DNA of 64,000 bases from Micromonospora echinofusca (GTDB taxonomy: Bacteria; Actinomycetota; Actinomycetes; Mycobacteriales; Micromonosporaceae), in the NCBI RefSeq assembly GCF_900091445.1, contig NZ_LT607733.1, positions 62,001 through 126,000 on the forward strand, written 5' to 3'. A program made the translations under genes and the position numbers. The notes beneath the pieces are model-generated. The model saw nothing but the letters and a program-made list of their open reading frames with translations, made no database searches and was not told the DNA's origin. How positions within the stretch are numbered: position 1 is the stretch's first letter; every line of letters begins with the position of its first letter. This document shows positions 16,557 through 25,806 of this stretch, in pieces.

Positions 16557-16588
16557 GTGAACGGCGGGTGAACGACTGGTGAATGCGG
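16552..16588. promoter_or_regulatory. PHO box (PhoP-binding direct repeats) for the DUF47-pit operon
   Basis: On the minus strand three units follow each other with exact 11-nt phasing: ATTCACC+AGTC, GTTCACC+CGCC, GTTCACC+TACG (cores at 16578-16584, 16567-16573 and 16556-16562). This is the 7-nt core plus 4-nt spacer structure known for PhoP sites in Streptomyces. It overlaps the PPK2 stop codon and lies 112 nt before the DUF47 start. PhoR-PhoP is not encoded in the window. Confidence 0.8.
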
Positions 16589-16699
16589 TCTGACCAGGGG
16601 GAGGCCGCCGAATCTCCGCTTTCGTCGTTTCCTAGCATTCCCAGGCGGGCACCCTCCGGGCGGCCGCCACCCTTCCACCGACACGACGAGGTCCGTGCT

Positions 16700-17326
16700 G
16701 TGAAGTTTTCCTTCCGCCCGAACGAGGGCGCCTTCTACGAGCTCTTCACCAGGGCCGCACAGAACCTGGTGAAGGGCACCGAGCTGCTCAACGAGCTGGC
16801 CCTGCCGGGGGTGGAGGTGCAGTCGGTCAGCGAGCGGCTCACCGAGGTGGAGCACGACAGCGACCAGATCACCCACGAGTTGTACAAGAAGATCAACTCG
16901 ACCTTCATCACGCCGTTCGACCGGGAGGACATCTACCGGCTCGGGTCGCTGCTGGACGACGTGATGGACCACCTCGAAGCGGTCGGCAACCTGCTCTACC
17001 TCTACGGCCTGACCAAGCTTCCCTCGCTGCCCCGCGAGATGCACGAGATGGTCAACGTCCTGGACGCCCAGGCGAAGCTGACCGCCGACGCGATGCCGCG
17101 CCTGAAGTCGATGAAGGACCTCGAGGACTACTGGATCGAGTGCAACCGGCTGGAGAACGACGGCGACCAGGTGTACCGGATGCTGCTGGTCCGCCTCTTC
17201 TCCGGCGAGTACGACGCCCTGACCGTGCTGAAGATGAAGGAGGTCGCCGACGAGCTGGAGGCCGCCTGCGACGCCTTCGAGCACGTGGCGAACACCGTCG
17301 AGACCATCGCGGTCAAGGAGTCCTGA
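16700..17326 (+). CDS. DUF47 family protein (PhoU-like partner of Pit)
   Basis: The 208-aa all-helical protein (VKFSFRPNEGAFYELFTRAA, VEHDSDQITHELYKKI, PFDREDIYRLGSLLDDVMDH) belongs to the DUF47/PhoU-like family, whose members sit beside Pit phosphate carriers and modulate them. The conserved E/D-x-x-x-D metal-binding motifs are present. GTG at 16700 follows GAGG by 9 nt. The stop lies 4 nt before the pit start, so both are one transcript under the PHO box upstream. Confidence 0.9.
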   Translation: MKFSFRPNEGAFYELFTRAAQNLVKGTELLNELALPGVEVQSVSERLTEVEHDSDQITHELYKKINSTFITPFDREDIYRLGSLLDDVMDHLEAVGNLLYLYGLTKLPSLPREMHEMVNVLDAQAKLTADAMPRLKSMKDLEDYWIECNRLENDGDQVYRMLLVRLFSGEYDALTVLKMKEVADELEAACDAFEHVANTVETIAVKES

Positions 17327-17330
17327 TCCT

Positions 17331-18335
17331 GTGAGTCCCGAACTCATCGCCGTGCTGGCGGTGATCGCGGTGGCCCTGGCGTTCGACTACACCAACGGCT
17401 TCCACGACGCTGCCAACGCGATCGCGACCAGCATCTCCACACGGGCGCTCACACCCCGGGTGGCCCTGGCCATGGCGGCGGTCGGCAACTTCATCGGCGC
17501 CCACTTCGGCGCCGAGGTGGCCAAGACCGTCGGCAGCGGCCTGGTGAAGCTGCCCACCGGCACAGCCAGCCTCGGCATCGTCTTCGCGGGCGTCATCGGC
17601 GCCATCGTGTGGAACCTGGTGACCTGGTACTTCGGCCTGCCGTCGTCCTCGTCGCACGCGCTGATCGGCGGCCTGGTCGGCTCGACCGTCGCCGCGTCCG
17701 GCACGGTGCTCTGGACCGGCATCGGGGAGAGCGTGATCATCCCGATGGTCCTCTCCCCGATGGTCGGCTTCCTGCTCGGCTACATCGTCATGATCGCCGT
17801 GCAGTGGATCTTCCGGAAGGGGCACCCGGGCCGGCTCAACCGGGGCTTCCGCTGGGCGCAGACGGCGTCCGCCGCCGCCATGTCGGTCGGCCACGGCATG
17901 CAGGACGCCGCCAAGACCATCGGCATCGTGGTGCTCGCGCTCTACGTCGGCGGCTACCAGGACGACCCCAGCTTCATCCCCGAGTGGGCGTTCTGGACGT
18001 CGGCGGCCGTGCTGGCCGCCGGCACGTACGCCGGTGGCTGGCGGATCATCCGGACCCTGGGCCGGAAGATCATCGACCTCCGGCCGCCGGAGGGCTTCGC
18101 CGCCGAGACCGTGGCCAGCGGCGTGCTCTACTTCAACGCGCTGGTCCTCGGCGCGCCGATCTCGACGACCCACACGATCACCTCGGCGATCATGGGCGTC
18201 GGCGCCACCAAGCGGCTCTCCGCCGTCCGGTGGGGCGTGGCCGGCAACATCGTCGGCGCGTGGATCCTGACCTTCCCGGCCGCCGGCTCGATCGGCGCCC
18301 TGATGTACTTCCTGGTCCGGCCCCTGTTCAGCTGA
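17331..18335 (+). CDS. pit: Inorganic phosphate transporter, PitA family
   Basis: This 334-aa membrane protein has the two inverted PD001131-type signatures of Pit carriers: FDYTNGFHDAANAIATSIST at residues 19-38 and GAPISTTHTITSAIMGVGAT near 278-297. About ten helices are visible. It imports phosphate with a cation (H+ or metal-phosphate complexes) across the cell membrane at low affinity. It is translated right after DUF47 (GTG at 17331) and closed by a strong hairpin at 18341-18378. Confidence 0.93.
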   Translation: MSPELIAVLAVIAVALAFDYTNGFHDAANAIATSISTRALTPRVALAMAAVGNFIGAHFGAEVAKTVGSGLVKLPTGTASLGIVFAGVIGAIVWNLVTWYFGLPSSSSHALIGGLVGSTVAASGTVLWTGIGESVIIPMVLSPMVGFLLGYIVMIAVQWIFRKGHPGRLNRGFRWAQTASAAAMSVGHGMQDAAKTIGIVVLALYVGGYQDDPSFIPEWAFWTSAAVLAAGTYAGGWRIIRTLGRKIIDLRPPEGFAAETVASGVLYFNALVLGAPISTTHTITSAIMGVGATKRLSAVRWGVAGNIVGAWILTFPAAGSIGALMYFLVRPLFS

Positions 18336-18340
18336 GGCGC

Positions 18341-18378
18341 GGGGAAGGGGCACCTCGTGGGCGAGGTGCCCCTTCCCC
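18341..18378. terminator. Bidirectional 17-bp hairpin terminator
   Basis: GGGGAAGGGGCACCTCG (18341-18357), loop TGGG, CGAGGTGCCCCTTCCCC (18362-18378), with perfect pairing. It separates the convergent pit and oxidoreductase genes. There is no U-tract, as is common in actinomycetes. Confidence 0.85.
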
Positions 18379-18379
18379 G

Positions 18380-19348
18380 TCAGGAGTAGTCGACGCCGAT
18401 CTGGGCGCGGATCCCGTCCAGCAGCGCCATCACCTCCAGCGTGGTGGCGTGGGGGACCAGCGGGCTCTCCAGCAGGCCCTCGGCGAGGCACCGCTGGACC
18501 TCGGCGGCCTCGTACTGGTAGCCGCCGCCGACCAGCTCGTCGGTGATCGTCTCCGGCTCGGCGCCGGCCCGGTGCAGCATCGCGGAGCCGGGGCGGAAGA
18601 ACGGCTCGGGCAGGTCGATCCGGCCGGTGGTGCCGGTGATCGAGGCGTCCAGCGCGGTGGCCCCGACCATGCCGCAGCTCAGCGTGGCGACGGCGCCCGA
18701 GTCGTAGCCCAGGACGATGCCGGTGTTCTCGTCCACCCCCTCCGGGCTGAGCTTCGCCCAGGACCGGACGTGGTCGGGCACGCCGAGCAGCAGGTGGGCC
18801 AGGCTGACCGGGTAGACGCCGAGGTCGAGCAGGGCGCCGCCGCCGAGCGTGCGGGCCCGCATCCGGTGCTCCGGCGGGAACGGCCCGGCCACCCCGAAGT
18901 CGGCCCGCACGCCGGTCACCGTGCCGATCGCGCCGTCCGCGACCAGGTCACAGAGCCGGCGTACGAGCGGGTTGGTCCGCATCCACATGGCCTCCATGAG
19001 GAAGACCCCGGCCGCGCGGGCGGTGTCGACCAGCTCGACGCTGGTCGCCAGGTCGAGGGTGAACGGCTTCTCCAGCAGCACTGCCCGGCCGGCCGCGAGG
19101 CAGGTCATGGCCGCCTCGTGGTGCGCGGCGTGCGGGGTGGCGACGTAGACGACGTCCAGCTCGTCGTCCGCGGCGAGTTCCGCCCAGGAGGCGTACGCCC
19201 GCGGCACGCCGTGCCGGGCCGCGAACCGCTGCGCGCTCTCGGCGGTACGCGAGCCGACCGCCGCGAGCTCGGCGCCGGGCACCAGCCGCAGGTCCTCGGC
19301 GAAACGGGCGGCGATGTGGCCGGTGGCCAGGATGCCCCATCGAGTCAT
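18380..19348 (-). CDS. Gfo/Idh/MocA-family oxidoreductase
   Basis: The 322 aa begin with a Rossmann motif, MTRWGILATGHIAARFAEDL (GxxGxxA type). They include the family's EKPFTLD motif (Lys in cofactor/catalytic pocket) and GGGALLDLGVYPVSLAHLLL in the substrate domain. It should be an NAD(P)-dependent dehydrogenase acting on a sugar or inositol derivative. The substrate is unknown. ATG at 19348 has TAGCGT (complement of 19356-19361) 7 nt upstream, so it is likely leaderless and divergent from the NUDIX gene. Confidence 0.88.
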   Translation of the reverse strand: MTRWGILATGHIAARFAEDLRLVPGAELAAVGSRTAESAQRFAARHGVPRAYASWAELAADDELDVVYVATPHAAHHEAAMTCLAAGRAVLLEKPFTLDLATSVELVDTARAAGVFLMEAMWMRTNPLVRRLCDLVADGAIGTVTGVRADFGVAGPFPPEHRMRARTLGGGALLDLGVYPVSLAHLLLGVPDHVRSWAKLSPEGVDENTGIVLGYDSGAVATLSCGMVGATALDASITGTTGRIDLPEPFFRPGSAMLHRAGAEPETITDELVGGGYQYEAAEVQRCLAEGLLESPLVPHATTLEVMALLDGIRAQIGVDYS

Positions 19349-19419
19349 GCCGGCCACGCTAGCGAAGATCACCGGACGGCGGCACGGGCGATCCACCCGT
19401 CGGGAACTAGGCTCGGCGC

Positions 19420-20253
19420 ATGACGATCGACGCCGACGGCTTCCCCGCACCCCCGGCGCTCGTGGCGCACGCCCGCCGGTTCCGCGCCGAGGGCGGCACC
19501 CCGGCGGCGCCCCGGGTCGCGGCCACCGTGCTGCTGCTCCGTCCGGCCGGCGACGGCTTCGAGGTCTACCTGATCCGGCGGGTCGCCGCGATGGCGTTCG
19601 GCGGGATGTACGCCTTCCCCGGCGGCGGGGTCGACCCCTCGGACTCGCAGGCGCACCTGGACTGGGCCGGCCCGACGCCGGCCGGGTGGGGTGAGCGCCT
19701 GGGGCTGACCCCCGAGGCCGCCCAGGCGGTCGTCTGCGCCGCCGCCCGGGAGGTCTTCGAGGAGGCCGGGGTCCTGCTCGCCGGCCCGGACGCGCAGACC
19801 GTGGTCGGCGACGTGAGCGGTGACGACTGGGAGGCCGACCGGGTGGCGCTGGAGCAGCGCCGGGGCGGCTTCGCCGACCTGCTCGCCCGGCGCGGGCTCA
19901 CCCTCCGGTCCGACCTGCTGCTGCCGTGGAGCCGGTGGATCACGCCGGAGTTCGAGCCGCGCCGCTTCGACACGTACTTCTTCGTGGCCCTGCTGCCGGA
20001 GGGGCAGCGGACCCGGGACGTCTCCGGCGAGGCCGACCACACCCTGTGGGTCCGCCCGGCGGACGCGCTGTCCCGGGCGGAGGCGGGCGAGCTGACCATG
20101 CTCCCGCCCACCCTGGTGAGCCTGTCCCAGGTGGCGGCCGGCGGCGACCTGGCCGGTGTCGCCCGCGCGGCGGCGACCCGGGACGCGGCCACCCCGGTCA
20201 CGCCCCGGCTCGACGAGCCCGACGACGGCGAGCCCCGCTTCGTGCTGGCCTGA
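19420..20253 (+). CDS. NUDIX hydrolase
   Basis: The 277-aa protein carries a degenerate Nudix box with GGVDPSDS..., then AAREVFEEAGVLLAG (REVFEEAG core) after an insertion of about 40 residues between the glycine and the REx2EE part. That pattern is typical of the longer NUDT19/CoA-type proteins. It should hydrolyse a nucleoside diphosphate-linked compound with Mg2+. The substrate is unknown. TAGGCT at 19408-19413 lies 6 nt before the ATG (leaderless). Confidence 0.88.
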   Translation: MTIDADGFPAPPALVAHARRFRAEGGTPAAPRVAATVLLLRPAGDGFEVYLIRRVAAMAFGGMYAFPGGGVDPSDSQAHLDWAGPTPAGWGERLGLTPEAAQAVVCAAAREVFEEAGVLLAGPDAQTVVGDVSGDDWEADRVALEQRRGGFADLLARRGLTLRSDLLLPWSRWITPEFEPRRFDTYFFVALLPEGQRTRDVSGEADHTLWVRPADALSRAEAGELTMLPPTLVSLSQVAAGGDLAGVARAAATRDAATPVTPRLDEPDDGEPRFVLA

Positions 20254-20270
20254 CCCGCACCGATGCGAAT

Positions 20271-20312
20271 CTTGGCGGAAGGCGGCCCCCGGAAGGGCCG
20301 TCTTCCGCCAAG
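20271..20312. terminator. Bidirectional 18-bp hairpin terminator
   Basis: CTTGGCGGAAGGCGGCCC (20271-20288) pairs with GGGCCGTCTTCCGCCAAG (20295-20312) with one G-T wobble and a 6-nt loop. It separates the convergent NUDIX and pstB genes. Confidence 0.85.
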
Positions 20313-20364
20313 GTCTCCGCAGCGGGCCGGTGCGAGCGCGGCGGGGAGGCCCGCTCGACGTGCG

Positions 20365-21141
20365 TCAGCCGAAGCGGCCGGTGATGTAGTCCTCGGTCTT
20401 CTTCACGCCGGGGTTGCTGAAGATCTTCTGCGTGTTGTCGTACTCGATGAGGCGGCCCGGGTCGCCGGTCTTCTCGATCGAGAAGAAGGCGGTCCGGTCC
20501 GAGACGCGGGCGGCCTGCTGCATGTTGTGCGTGACGATGATGATGGTGAACTTGTCCTTGAGCTGGAACATCAGGTCCTCGATGGCCAGCGTGGAGATCG
20601 GGTCGAGCGCCGAGCAGGGCTCGTCCATCAGCACCACCTGCGGCTCGACGGCGATGGTCCGGGCGATGCAGAGCCGCTGCTGCTGACCGCCGGAGAGGCC
20701 GGCGCCGGGCTTGGCGAGCCGGTCCTTGACCTCGTCCCAGAGGTTGGCCGAGCGCAGCGCCTTCTCGGCCGCCTCCTCCAGGATCGACTTCCTGCGGACC
20801 CCGTTGAGCCGCAGCCCGGCCACCACGTTCTCGAAGATGCTCATGGTGGGGAACGGGTTCGGCCGCTGGAAGACCATGCCGATCATGCGCCGGACGGCGG
20901 TGACGTCCACGTCCCGGTCGTAGATGTCCTGGTCGTCGATGGTGAGGCTGCCTTCGACCCGGGCGCCGGGGAGCACCTCGTGCATCCGGTTGATCGACCG
21001 CAGGAAGGTGGACTTGCCGCAGCCGGACGGGCCGATCAGGGCGGTCACCGTCTTCGGCTCGACCGTCAGGTTGATGTTCTCGATGGCCTTGAAGGCGCCG
21101 TAGTAGGCGGTGACGTTCGAGGCTTCGATGCGCTTGGCCAT
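20365..21141 (-). CDS. pstB: Phosphate ABC transporter ATP-binding protein PstB
   Basis: The 258-aa ATPase has Walker [10 protein letters not shown] (37-45), a Q-loop in [11 protein letters not shown], signature LSGGQQQR, Walker B VVLMDEP and the switch histidine in VTHNMQQA. The [12 protein letters not shown] stretch is characteristic of PstB. It powers high-affinity phosphate import together with PstA, PstC and PstS. ATG at 21141 follows GGAGG by 10 nt. It is the last gene of the pstSCAB operon. Confidence 0.96.
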   Translation of the reverse strand: MAKRIEASNVTAYYGAFKAIENINLTVEPKTVTALIGPSGCGKSTFLRSINRMHEVLPGARVEGSLTIDDQDIYDRDVDVTAVRRMIGMVFQRPNPFPTMSIFENVVAGLRLNGVRRKSILEEAAEKALRSANLWDEVKDRLAKPGAGLSGGQQQRLCIARTIAVEPQVVLMDEPCSALDPISTLAIEDLMFQLKDKFTIIIVTHNMQQAARVSDRTAFFSIEKTGDPGRLIEYDNTQKIFSNPGVKKTEDYITGRFG

Positions 21142-21161
21142 GGTGGTGGTACCTCCGGGGT

Positions 21162-22250
21162 TCATCGGCCGAGCCGGTTGCGACGGGCCAGCAGCTTCGC
21201 CGCGACGGTCAGGATCAGCACGAGGGCGACCAGGGTGAGTGCCGCCGTCCACGCCCGCGCCGGCGCGTACCGGGACGCGTCACCGGCCTGCTGGTAGACG
21301 AAGAGGGCCAGCGACGACTGGTTGTTCTCGAACGGGTTGAAGTTGATCGCCGCGCCGCCGCCGGCGACGAGCAGCACCGGGGCGGTCTCGCCGGCCGCGC
21401 GGGCGATGGCGAGCATGACGCCGGTGACGATGCCCGGCAGCGCGGTCGGCAGCACGACCCGCAGGATGGTCTTCCACTTCGGCACGCCGAGGGCGTACGC
21501 CCCCTCGCGCAGCGGCGCCGGGACGAGACGCAGCATCTCCTCGGTGGAGCGGACCACGGTGGGCAGCATCAGCACGCTCAGGGCGAGCGCGGCGGCGAAG
21601 CCGGAGAAGCTGGGCCGCCCGTCGTTGAACCACGGCGAGACGATCAGCACCCAGAACGCCAGCACGAACAGGCCGGCGACGATCGACGGGATGCCCGTCA
21701 TCACGTCCACGAAGAACCGGATGGTGAAGGCGAACCGGCCGCGGCCGTACTCGACGATGTAGATCGCGCAGAGGATGCCGAGCGGGACGGTGATCAGGGC
21801 GGCGATGCCGACCTGCTGGAGCGTGCCGACGATCGCGTGGTACGCGCCGCCGTTCGGGTCCCGCGCGCCGATGTTGTTCATCGAGGTGAGGAAGAAGTCG
21901 GCGTCCAGCCGCTCGGCGCCCTTGCTGACCAGGGTCCAGACCACCGACGCCAGCGGCAGGACGGCCAGTACGAACGCCGAGTGGATCAGCGCGCTCCAGG
22001 TGCGGTTGCGGGCCGACCGCCGTCCCTCGACGCGGTTGGCGGCGGCGAACAGGCCAGCCAGGTAGAGCAGCGCGCCGAGCACCACGACCAGCACGGGACC
22101 GCCGGTGCCGGTGCCGTACGCGAACACGGCGGCGACCAGCAGGGCGGCTGCCGCGATGGCCGGCGCGGCGTACTTCGGCAGCCGGCGGGCCTTGAGGGTG
22201 GGCGGCTGTGCGGGCGGACGGGTCCGGTGCGACGGGACAGTAGTGGTCAT
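21162..22250 (-). CDS. pstA: Phosphate ABC transporter permease PstA
   Basis: This 362-aa permease has an N-terminal extension with two to three extra helices, then the binding-protein-dependent transport domain. Its EAA motif is [20 protein letters not shown], and [17 protein letters not shown] is typical of PstA. Its ATGA start overlaps the pstC stop by 4 nt (22247-22250), indicating translational coupling. It forms the membrane channel with PstC. Confidence 0.95.
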   Translation of the reverse strand: MTTTVPSHRTRPPAQPPTLKARRLPKYAAPAIAAAALLVAAVFAYGTGTGGPVLVVVLGALLYLAGLFAAANRVEGRRSARNRTWSALIHSAFVLAVLPLASVVWTLVSKGAERLDADFFLTSMNNIGARDPNGGAYHAIVGTLQQVGIAALITVPLGILCAIYIVEYGRGRFAFTIRFFVDVMTGIPSIVAGLFVLAFWVLIVSPWFNDGRPSFSGFAAALALSVLMLPTVVRSTEEMLRLVPAPLREGAYALGVPKWKTILRVVLPTALPGIVTGVMLAIARAAGETAPVLLVAGGGAAINFNPFENNQSSLALFVYQQAGDASRYAPARAWTAALTLVALVLILTVAAKLLARRNRLGR

Positions 22251-23338
22251 GCGGCCGACTCCGTGAACTCCCGGCGGCGGTGGATGATCGCCCGTGCCGT
22301 GATGTTGACGATCAGCGTGATGGCGAAGAGCACGAGGCCCGAGGCGATCAGCGCGCCCCGACCCGTGTCGTTCGCCTCGCCGAACGTGTTGGCGATGTTG
22401 GCGGCGATGGTGTTGCCGCCGCTCTCGATCAGGTTGAACGAGATGTTGAAGGTGATGCCGAGGGTCATCGCCAGGGCGATGGTCTCGCCGAGCGCCCGGC
22501 CCAGGCCGAGCATCACCGCGGCGACGATGCCGGGCCGGCCGTACGGCAGCACGGCGGTGCGGATCATCTCCCAGCGGGTGGCGCCGAGGGCGAGGGCGGC
22601 CTCCTCGTTGGCGGTCGGGGTCTGCGTGAACACCTCGCGGGAGAGCGAGGTGATGATCGGCAGCACCATGATCGCCAGGACCAGCGCGCCCAGCATGATG
22701 GACTTCCCGAAGGGGCCGTCGCCGCCGAAGATCGGGATCCAGCCGAAGTACGTGTTCAGCCAGGCGGAGAAGTCCCGTACCGGGTTGATGAAGACGTCGC
22801 GGCCCCAGAGGCCGAAGACGACGCTCGGCACCGCGGCCAGCAGGTCGATCAGGAAGCCCAGCGTGGTGCCGAGCCGGCGCGGCGCGTAGTGGGACAGGTA
22901 GAGCGCGATGCCCAGGGCCACCGGGACCGCGATGAGCAGGGCCAGCGCGGAGCTGAGCACGGTGCCGAAGGCGAGCGCCCCGATGCCGAACTTCGGGTCC
23001 GCGTCGTTGGGGAACCAGCCCTCGAAGGTCCAGAAGCTCTCGGTGTTGGCCCGCAGCGCCGGTACCGCCTTGGCGACCAGGAAGACCGCGATCGCCGCGA
23101 TGACGACCAGGACGGCGGTGCCGGCGGCGAGGGTGAGGGCGCGGAAGGCCCGTTCGGCGCCGAACGCCCGGGCCCGGGGCAGCGCGCCGCCGCCGCCCAA
23201 GCCGGCTCCGCCCGGGGTACGGGTGCTGACTGGTGCCTCGGCCAGACGCGCCGAGGCACCGGCGGGCCGGTCGTGACCTTCGGTCACGCGCGTCCCGCCG
23301 GTGCCGGCGTGGGCCGAGCGGTGAGGGGTTTCACCCAT
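22247..23338 (-). CDS. pstC: Phosphate ABC transporter permease PstC
   Basis: This 363-aa permease has a long Gly/Ala/Arg-rich cytoplasmic N-terminus (about 65 residues). Helices follow, with AVPSVVFGLWG and the EAA motif EEAALALGATRWEMIRTAVLP, then LGRALGETIALAMTLG, characteristic of PstC. It lies 52 nt downstream of pstS. An internal GTG start within the first 40 codons cannot be excluded because the N-terminus is poorly conserved. Confidence 0.95.
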   Translation of the reverse strand: MGETPHRSAHAGTGGTRVTEGHDRPAGASARLAEAPVSTRTPGGAGLGGGGALPRARAFGAERAFRALTLAAGTAVLVVIAAIAVFLVAKAVPALRANTESFWTFEGWFPNDADPKFGIGALAFGTVLSSALALLIAVPVALGIALYLSHYAPRRLGTTLGFLIDLLAAVPSVVFGLWGRDVFINPVRDFSAWLNTYFGWIPIFGGDGPFGKSIMLGALVLAIMVLPIITSLSREVFTQTPTANEEAALALGATRWEMIRTAVLPYGRPGIVAAVMLGLGRALGETIALAMTLGITFNISFNLIESGGNTIAANIANTFGEANDTGRGALIASGLVLFAITLIVNITARAIIHRRREFTESAA

Positions 23339-23390
23339 CTGCTCGCTCGCTTCGCGTTGAGGTGGTGGTGACGGTGTCGATGCGGACGGC

Positions 23391-24497
23391 TCAGGCGAGG
23401 TTCTTGACCGCGGCCTCGACCTTGGTGCGGACCGACTCGGGCAGCGGGGCGTAGCCCAGCTCGGTCAGGTCGGCCTGGCCCGCGGGGCTGGCGGCGTGGC
23501 CGAGGAAGCCCTTGACCAGCGGGAGCTTGTCGGCGGCGAGGCCCTTGGAGCAGACGATCTCGTAGGTCACCAGGACGATCGGGTAGGCCCCGGCCTCCTT
23601 GGTGTTGTAGTCGATCTTCATCTTCAGGTCGTCGCCCTGGCCGACCACCTCGGCGCCGGCGATGGTCTTGCCGGCCGACTCGGCGGTCAGTTCGGCGAAC
23701 TCGCCCGCGCCGTTGCCGACCTTGGCGGTCTTCAGGCCACCGTTCTCGGCGTACGACCACTCGACGTAGCCGATGGTGCCGTCCTGGTTCTTGATGGCGC
23801 TGGCCACGCCGTCGGACTTCGCCGCGCCGGTGCCGCCCGGGGCCTTCCACTCCTTGGCCTTGCCGAAGGTCCAGTCGGCCGCGGCGGTCTTGGTGAGGAA
23901 GTCGGTGAAGTTGTCGGTGGTGCCGGACGAGTCCGAGCGGTGCACCGCGTTGATGGCGGTCGACGGCAGCTTGGCGTCGGGGTTGTCGGCCTTGATCGCC
24001 GGGTCGTCCCACTTGGTCACCTTGCCGGCGAAGATCTTCGCCAGGGTGGCCGGCTTGAGCTGGAGGTTGTCCACGCCGTTGACGTTGTAGGCGATGGCGA
24101 CCGGGCCGATCACCATCGGCAGGTTGATGGCCGCGCCGCCGACGCACTTGGCGTTGGCCTGCGGCTGCTCCTCCTCCTTGAGGGCGGAGTCCGAGCCGGC
24201 GAAGTCGGCGGTGCCGGCGATGAAGGCCTGGATGCCGGCGCCCGAGCCGGACGGCTCATAGTTGATCTTGGCACCGGAGCACTTCTGCTGGTACGCCTTG
24301 ATCCACTCGTCCATCGCGTTCTTCTGCGCCGACGAGCCCTGGGCGTTCAGCGTGCCGGTGGCGCAGTCGGCGGCGGCGGCCGACCCGGAGGCGGAGGCGC
24401 TGCTCGCGGGCTCGTTGTTGTCCGAGCCGCATGCGCTGAGAGCGAGCGTCGCGGTAAGAGCGAGGCAGGCGAGAGTGCCGTGCCGCTGGAGCTTCAC
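23391..24497 (-). CDS. pstS: Phosphate-binding lipoprotein PstS
   Basis: The 368-aa precursor has a lipoprotein signal ending LSAC (Cys23) and a Ser/Ala-rich linker. The phosphate-binding domain follows, with NAQGSSAQKNAMDEW, YEPSGSGAGIQAFIAG, HRSDSSGTTDNFTDFL and GTIGYVEWSYA. It captures phosphate outside the membrane for PstCAB. It is first in the operon and preceded by the PHO-box cluster at 24611-24687. Under low phosphate, PhoP should activate it, by analogy with Streptomyces. Confidence 0.96.
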   Translation of the reverse strand: MKLQRHGTLACLALTATLALSACGSDNNEPASSASASGSAAAADCATGTLNAQGSSAQKNAMDEWIKAYQQKCSGAKINYEPSGSGAGIQAFIAGTADFAGSDSALKEEEQPQANAKCVGGAAINLPMVIGPVAIAYNVNGVDNLQLKPATLAKIFAGKVTKWDDPAIKADNPDAKLPSTAINAVHRSDSSGTTDNFTDFLTKTAAADWTFGKAKEWKAPGGTGAAKSDGVASAIKNQDGTIGYVEWSYAENGGLKTAKVGNGAGEFAELTAESAGKTIAGAEVVGQGDDLKMKIDYNTKEAGAYPIVLVTYEIVCSKGLAADKLPLVKGFLGHAASPAGQADLTELGYAPLPESVRTKVEAAVKNLA

Positions 24498-24610
24498 CTG
24501 AGGGGTTTCCCTTCACGTCTGACTTCGCACCCGGATTGGGGCCCGGGGTGCCGGCGCTGACCGGCTGATCCAAAAGTTAGGAGCGCCAGGTAGCCGGTTC
24601 GCCGGTCGGA

Positions 24611-24687
24611 AGTGAACGGGGAGTGAACAGGTGCGGCAGTGCAGATGACCGCTCGCTGAGGGCGGGTTGTCCGTTAAGTGAACTCGG
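24611..24687 (-). promoter_or_regulatory. PHO-box array upstream of pstS
   Basis: On the coding strand GTTCACT cores lie at 24677-24683, 24622-24628 and 24611-24617. The last two are adjacent 11-nt units and the first is 55 nt (5 x 11) away, in phase. An intermediate in-phase unit GGTCATC (24644-24650) is a weaker match. The cores match the GTTCACC-type PhoP repeat. Confidence 0.75.
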
Positions 24688-24848
24688 CTGCCACTGTCGG
24701 AAGTATGCGGATTTTCCTGGTAGGACGCCATCTCGCGGGCGCGCCGCCGTCACCGACGGTGACCCTGCGGGCGGTGCGAGCCGGGGCCGGGCCCGGGTGG
24801 GCGTGCGCGGAGCGGTGCGTGACGCGCTCCGAGGTGGCACGCGAGGGC

Positions 24849-24867
24849 CCGGGCCGCCGCGGCCCGG
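24849..24867 (-). terminator. Hairpin downstream of mshD
   Basis: CCGGGCC-GCCGC-GGCCCGG is a 7-bp perfect stem 12 nt beyond the mshD stop codon, a likely terminator for it. Inference from position. Confidence 0.5.
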
Positions 24868-24879
24868 ACCCTGCGGACG

Positions 24880-25806
24880 TCAGGCCGACTGGTAGTTCAC
24901 GTGCGCCGACCAGCGGGCGAAGCCGAGCCGCTCGTAGAGCGCGACCGCGGCGGTGTTGGACTCGTCGACGTAGAGCATGACCCGGTCCAGGTCCCGCCGG
25001 TCCCGCAGGTACGCCAGGCCGGCCGCGGTCAGCGCCCGGCCCAGCCCGCCGCGGTGCGCCGACGGGTCCACCCCGAGGACGTAGACCTCGCCGATGCGGG
25101 CCGAGCCGGGTCGCTCGTGGACCTTCGTCCAGTGGAAGCCGAGCAGCCGGCCGGTCGCCCCGTCGACGGCGAGCAGGAAGCCCTCCGGGTCGAACCACGG
25201 CTCGTCGAGGCGTACGCGCAGGTCGGCGGGGGACCAACGACCCTGCTCGGGGTGCTCGGCGAAGGCCCGCGCGTTGAGCGCCAGCCATTCCTCGTCGTCG
25301 GCGCCGGGCCAGAACGCGCGCAGCGTCACCCCGTCCGGCAGCGGGTGCTCCGGGATCGGGGCGGTCAGCGGCCGGCGCAGCTGCCAGAGCACCCGGGCCC
25401 GGCGCAGCCCCAGGTCGACGGCGAGCGCGGCGGCCGAGGGGTGGTCGCCGTGCGCCCAGACCCGCAGCGGGCCGTCGGCCGCCGCCAGGACGCCCCGGGC
25501 CAGCGCCCGCCCCGTGCCGCGCCGCCGGTGGGCCGGGTGCACCACCAGCTCGACGCCGACCCCGGTGGCCGCGTCGGTGGTGTCCAGGTGCGCGTAGCCG
25601 GCCAGCGTGCCGTCGTCCGCCCGGGCGGTCAGGTGCACCGCCGGCGCGTCCGGGTCGCGGAGGCGCAGCAGGACGTGCTCGTCGAACGGGTCCGCCCCGT
25701 CCGTGTCGCCGGCGGCCCGGGCGAGGGTCGTCACGTCGGCGATCTCCGTGGGGCTGAGGCGTTCGGCCCGGGTCACCCGGCCGCTGCTCGCTTCGGGATT
25801 GCTCAT
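24880..25806 (-). CDS. mshD: Mycothiol synthase MshD
   Basis: The 308 aa contain two GNAT folds. The first has VVHPAHRRRGTGRALARG, and the second has VLGVDPSAHRGGLGRALTAAG and MLYVDESNTAAVALYERLGF, the conserved ending of MshD. It acetylates Cys-GlcN-Ins with acetyl-CoA in the last step of mycothiol synthesis. TACGGT (complement of 25813-25818) is 6 nt before the ATG, a leaderless start. It lies next to pst and glnR, as in mycobacteria. mshA is also in this window at 60.2 kb. Confidence 0.93.
   Translation of the reverse strand: MSNPEASSGRVTRAERLSPTEIADVTTLARAAGDTDGADPFDEHVLLRLRDPDAPAVHLTARADDGTLAGYAHLDTTDAATGVGVELVVHPAHRRRGTGRALARGVLAAADGPLRVWAHGDHPSAAALAVDLGLRRARVLWQLRRPLTAPIPEHPLPDGVTLRAFWPGADDEEWLALNARAFAEHPEQGRWSPADLRVRLDEPWFDPEGFLLAVDGATGRLLGFHWTKVHERPGSARIGEVYVLGVDPSAHRGGLGRALTAAGLAYLRDRRDLDRVMLYVDESNTAAVALYERLGFARWSAHVNYQSA

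Larger units (their letters stand above)
24498..24879. other. 382-nt intergenic region between mshD and pstS
   Basis: It holds the PHO-box array (24611-24687) toward pstS and a hairpin (24849-24867) just beyond the mshD stop. Nothing else codes convincingly. The short frames crossing it are Arg/Pro-rich and lack ribosome sites. Confidence 0.6.
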
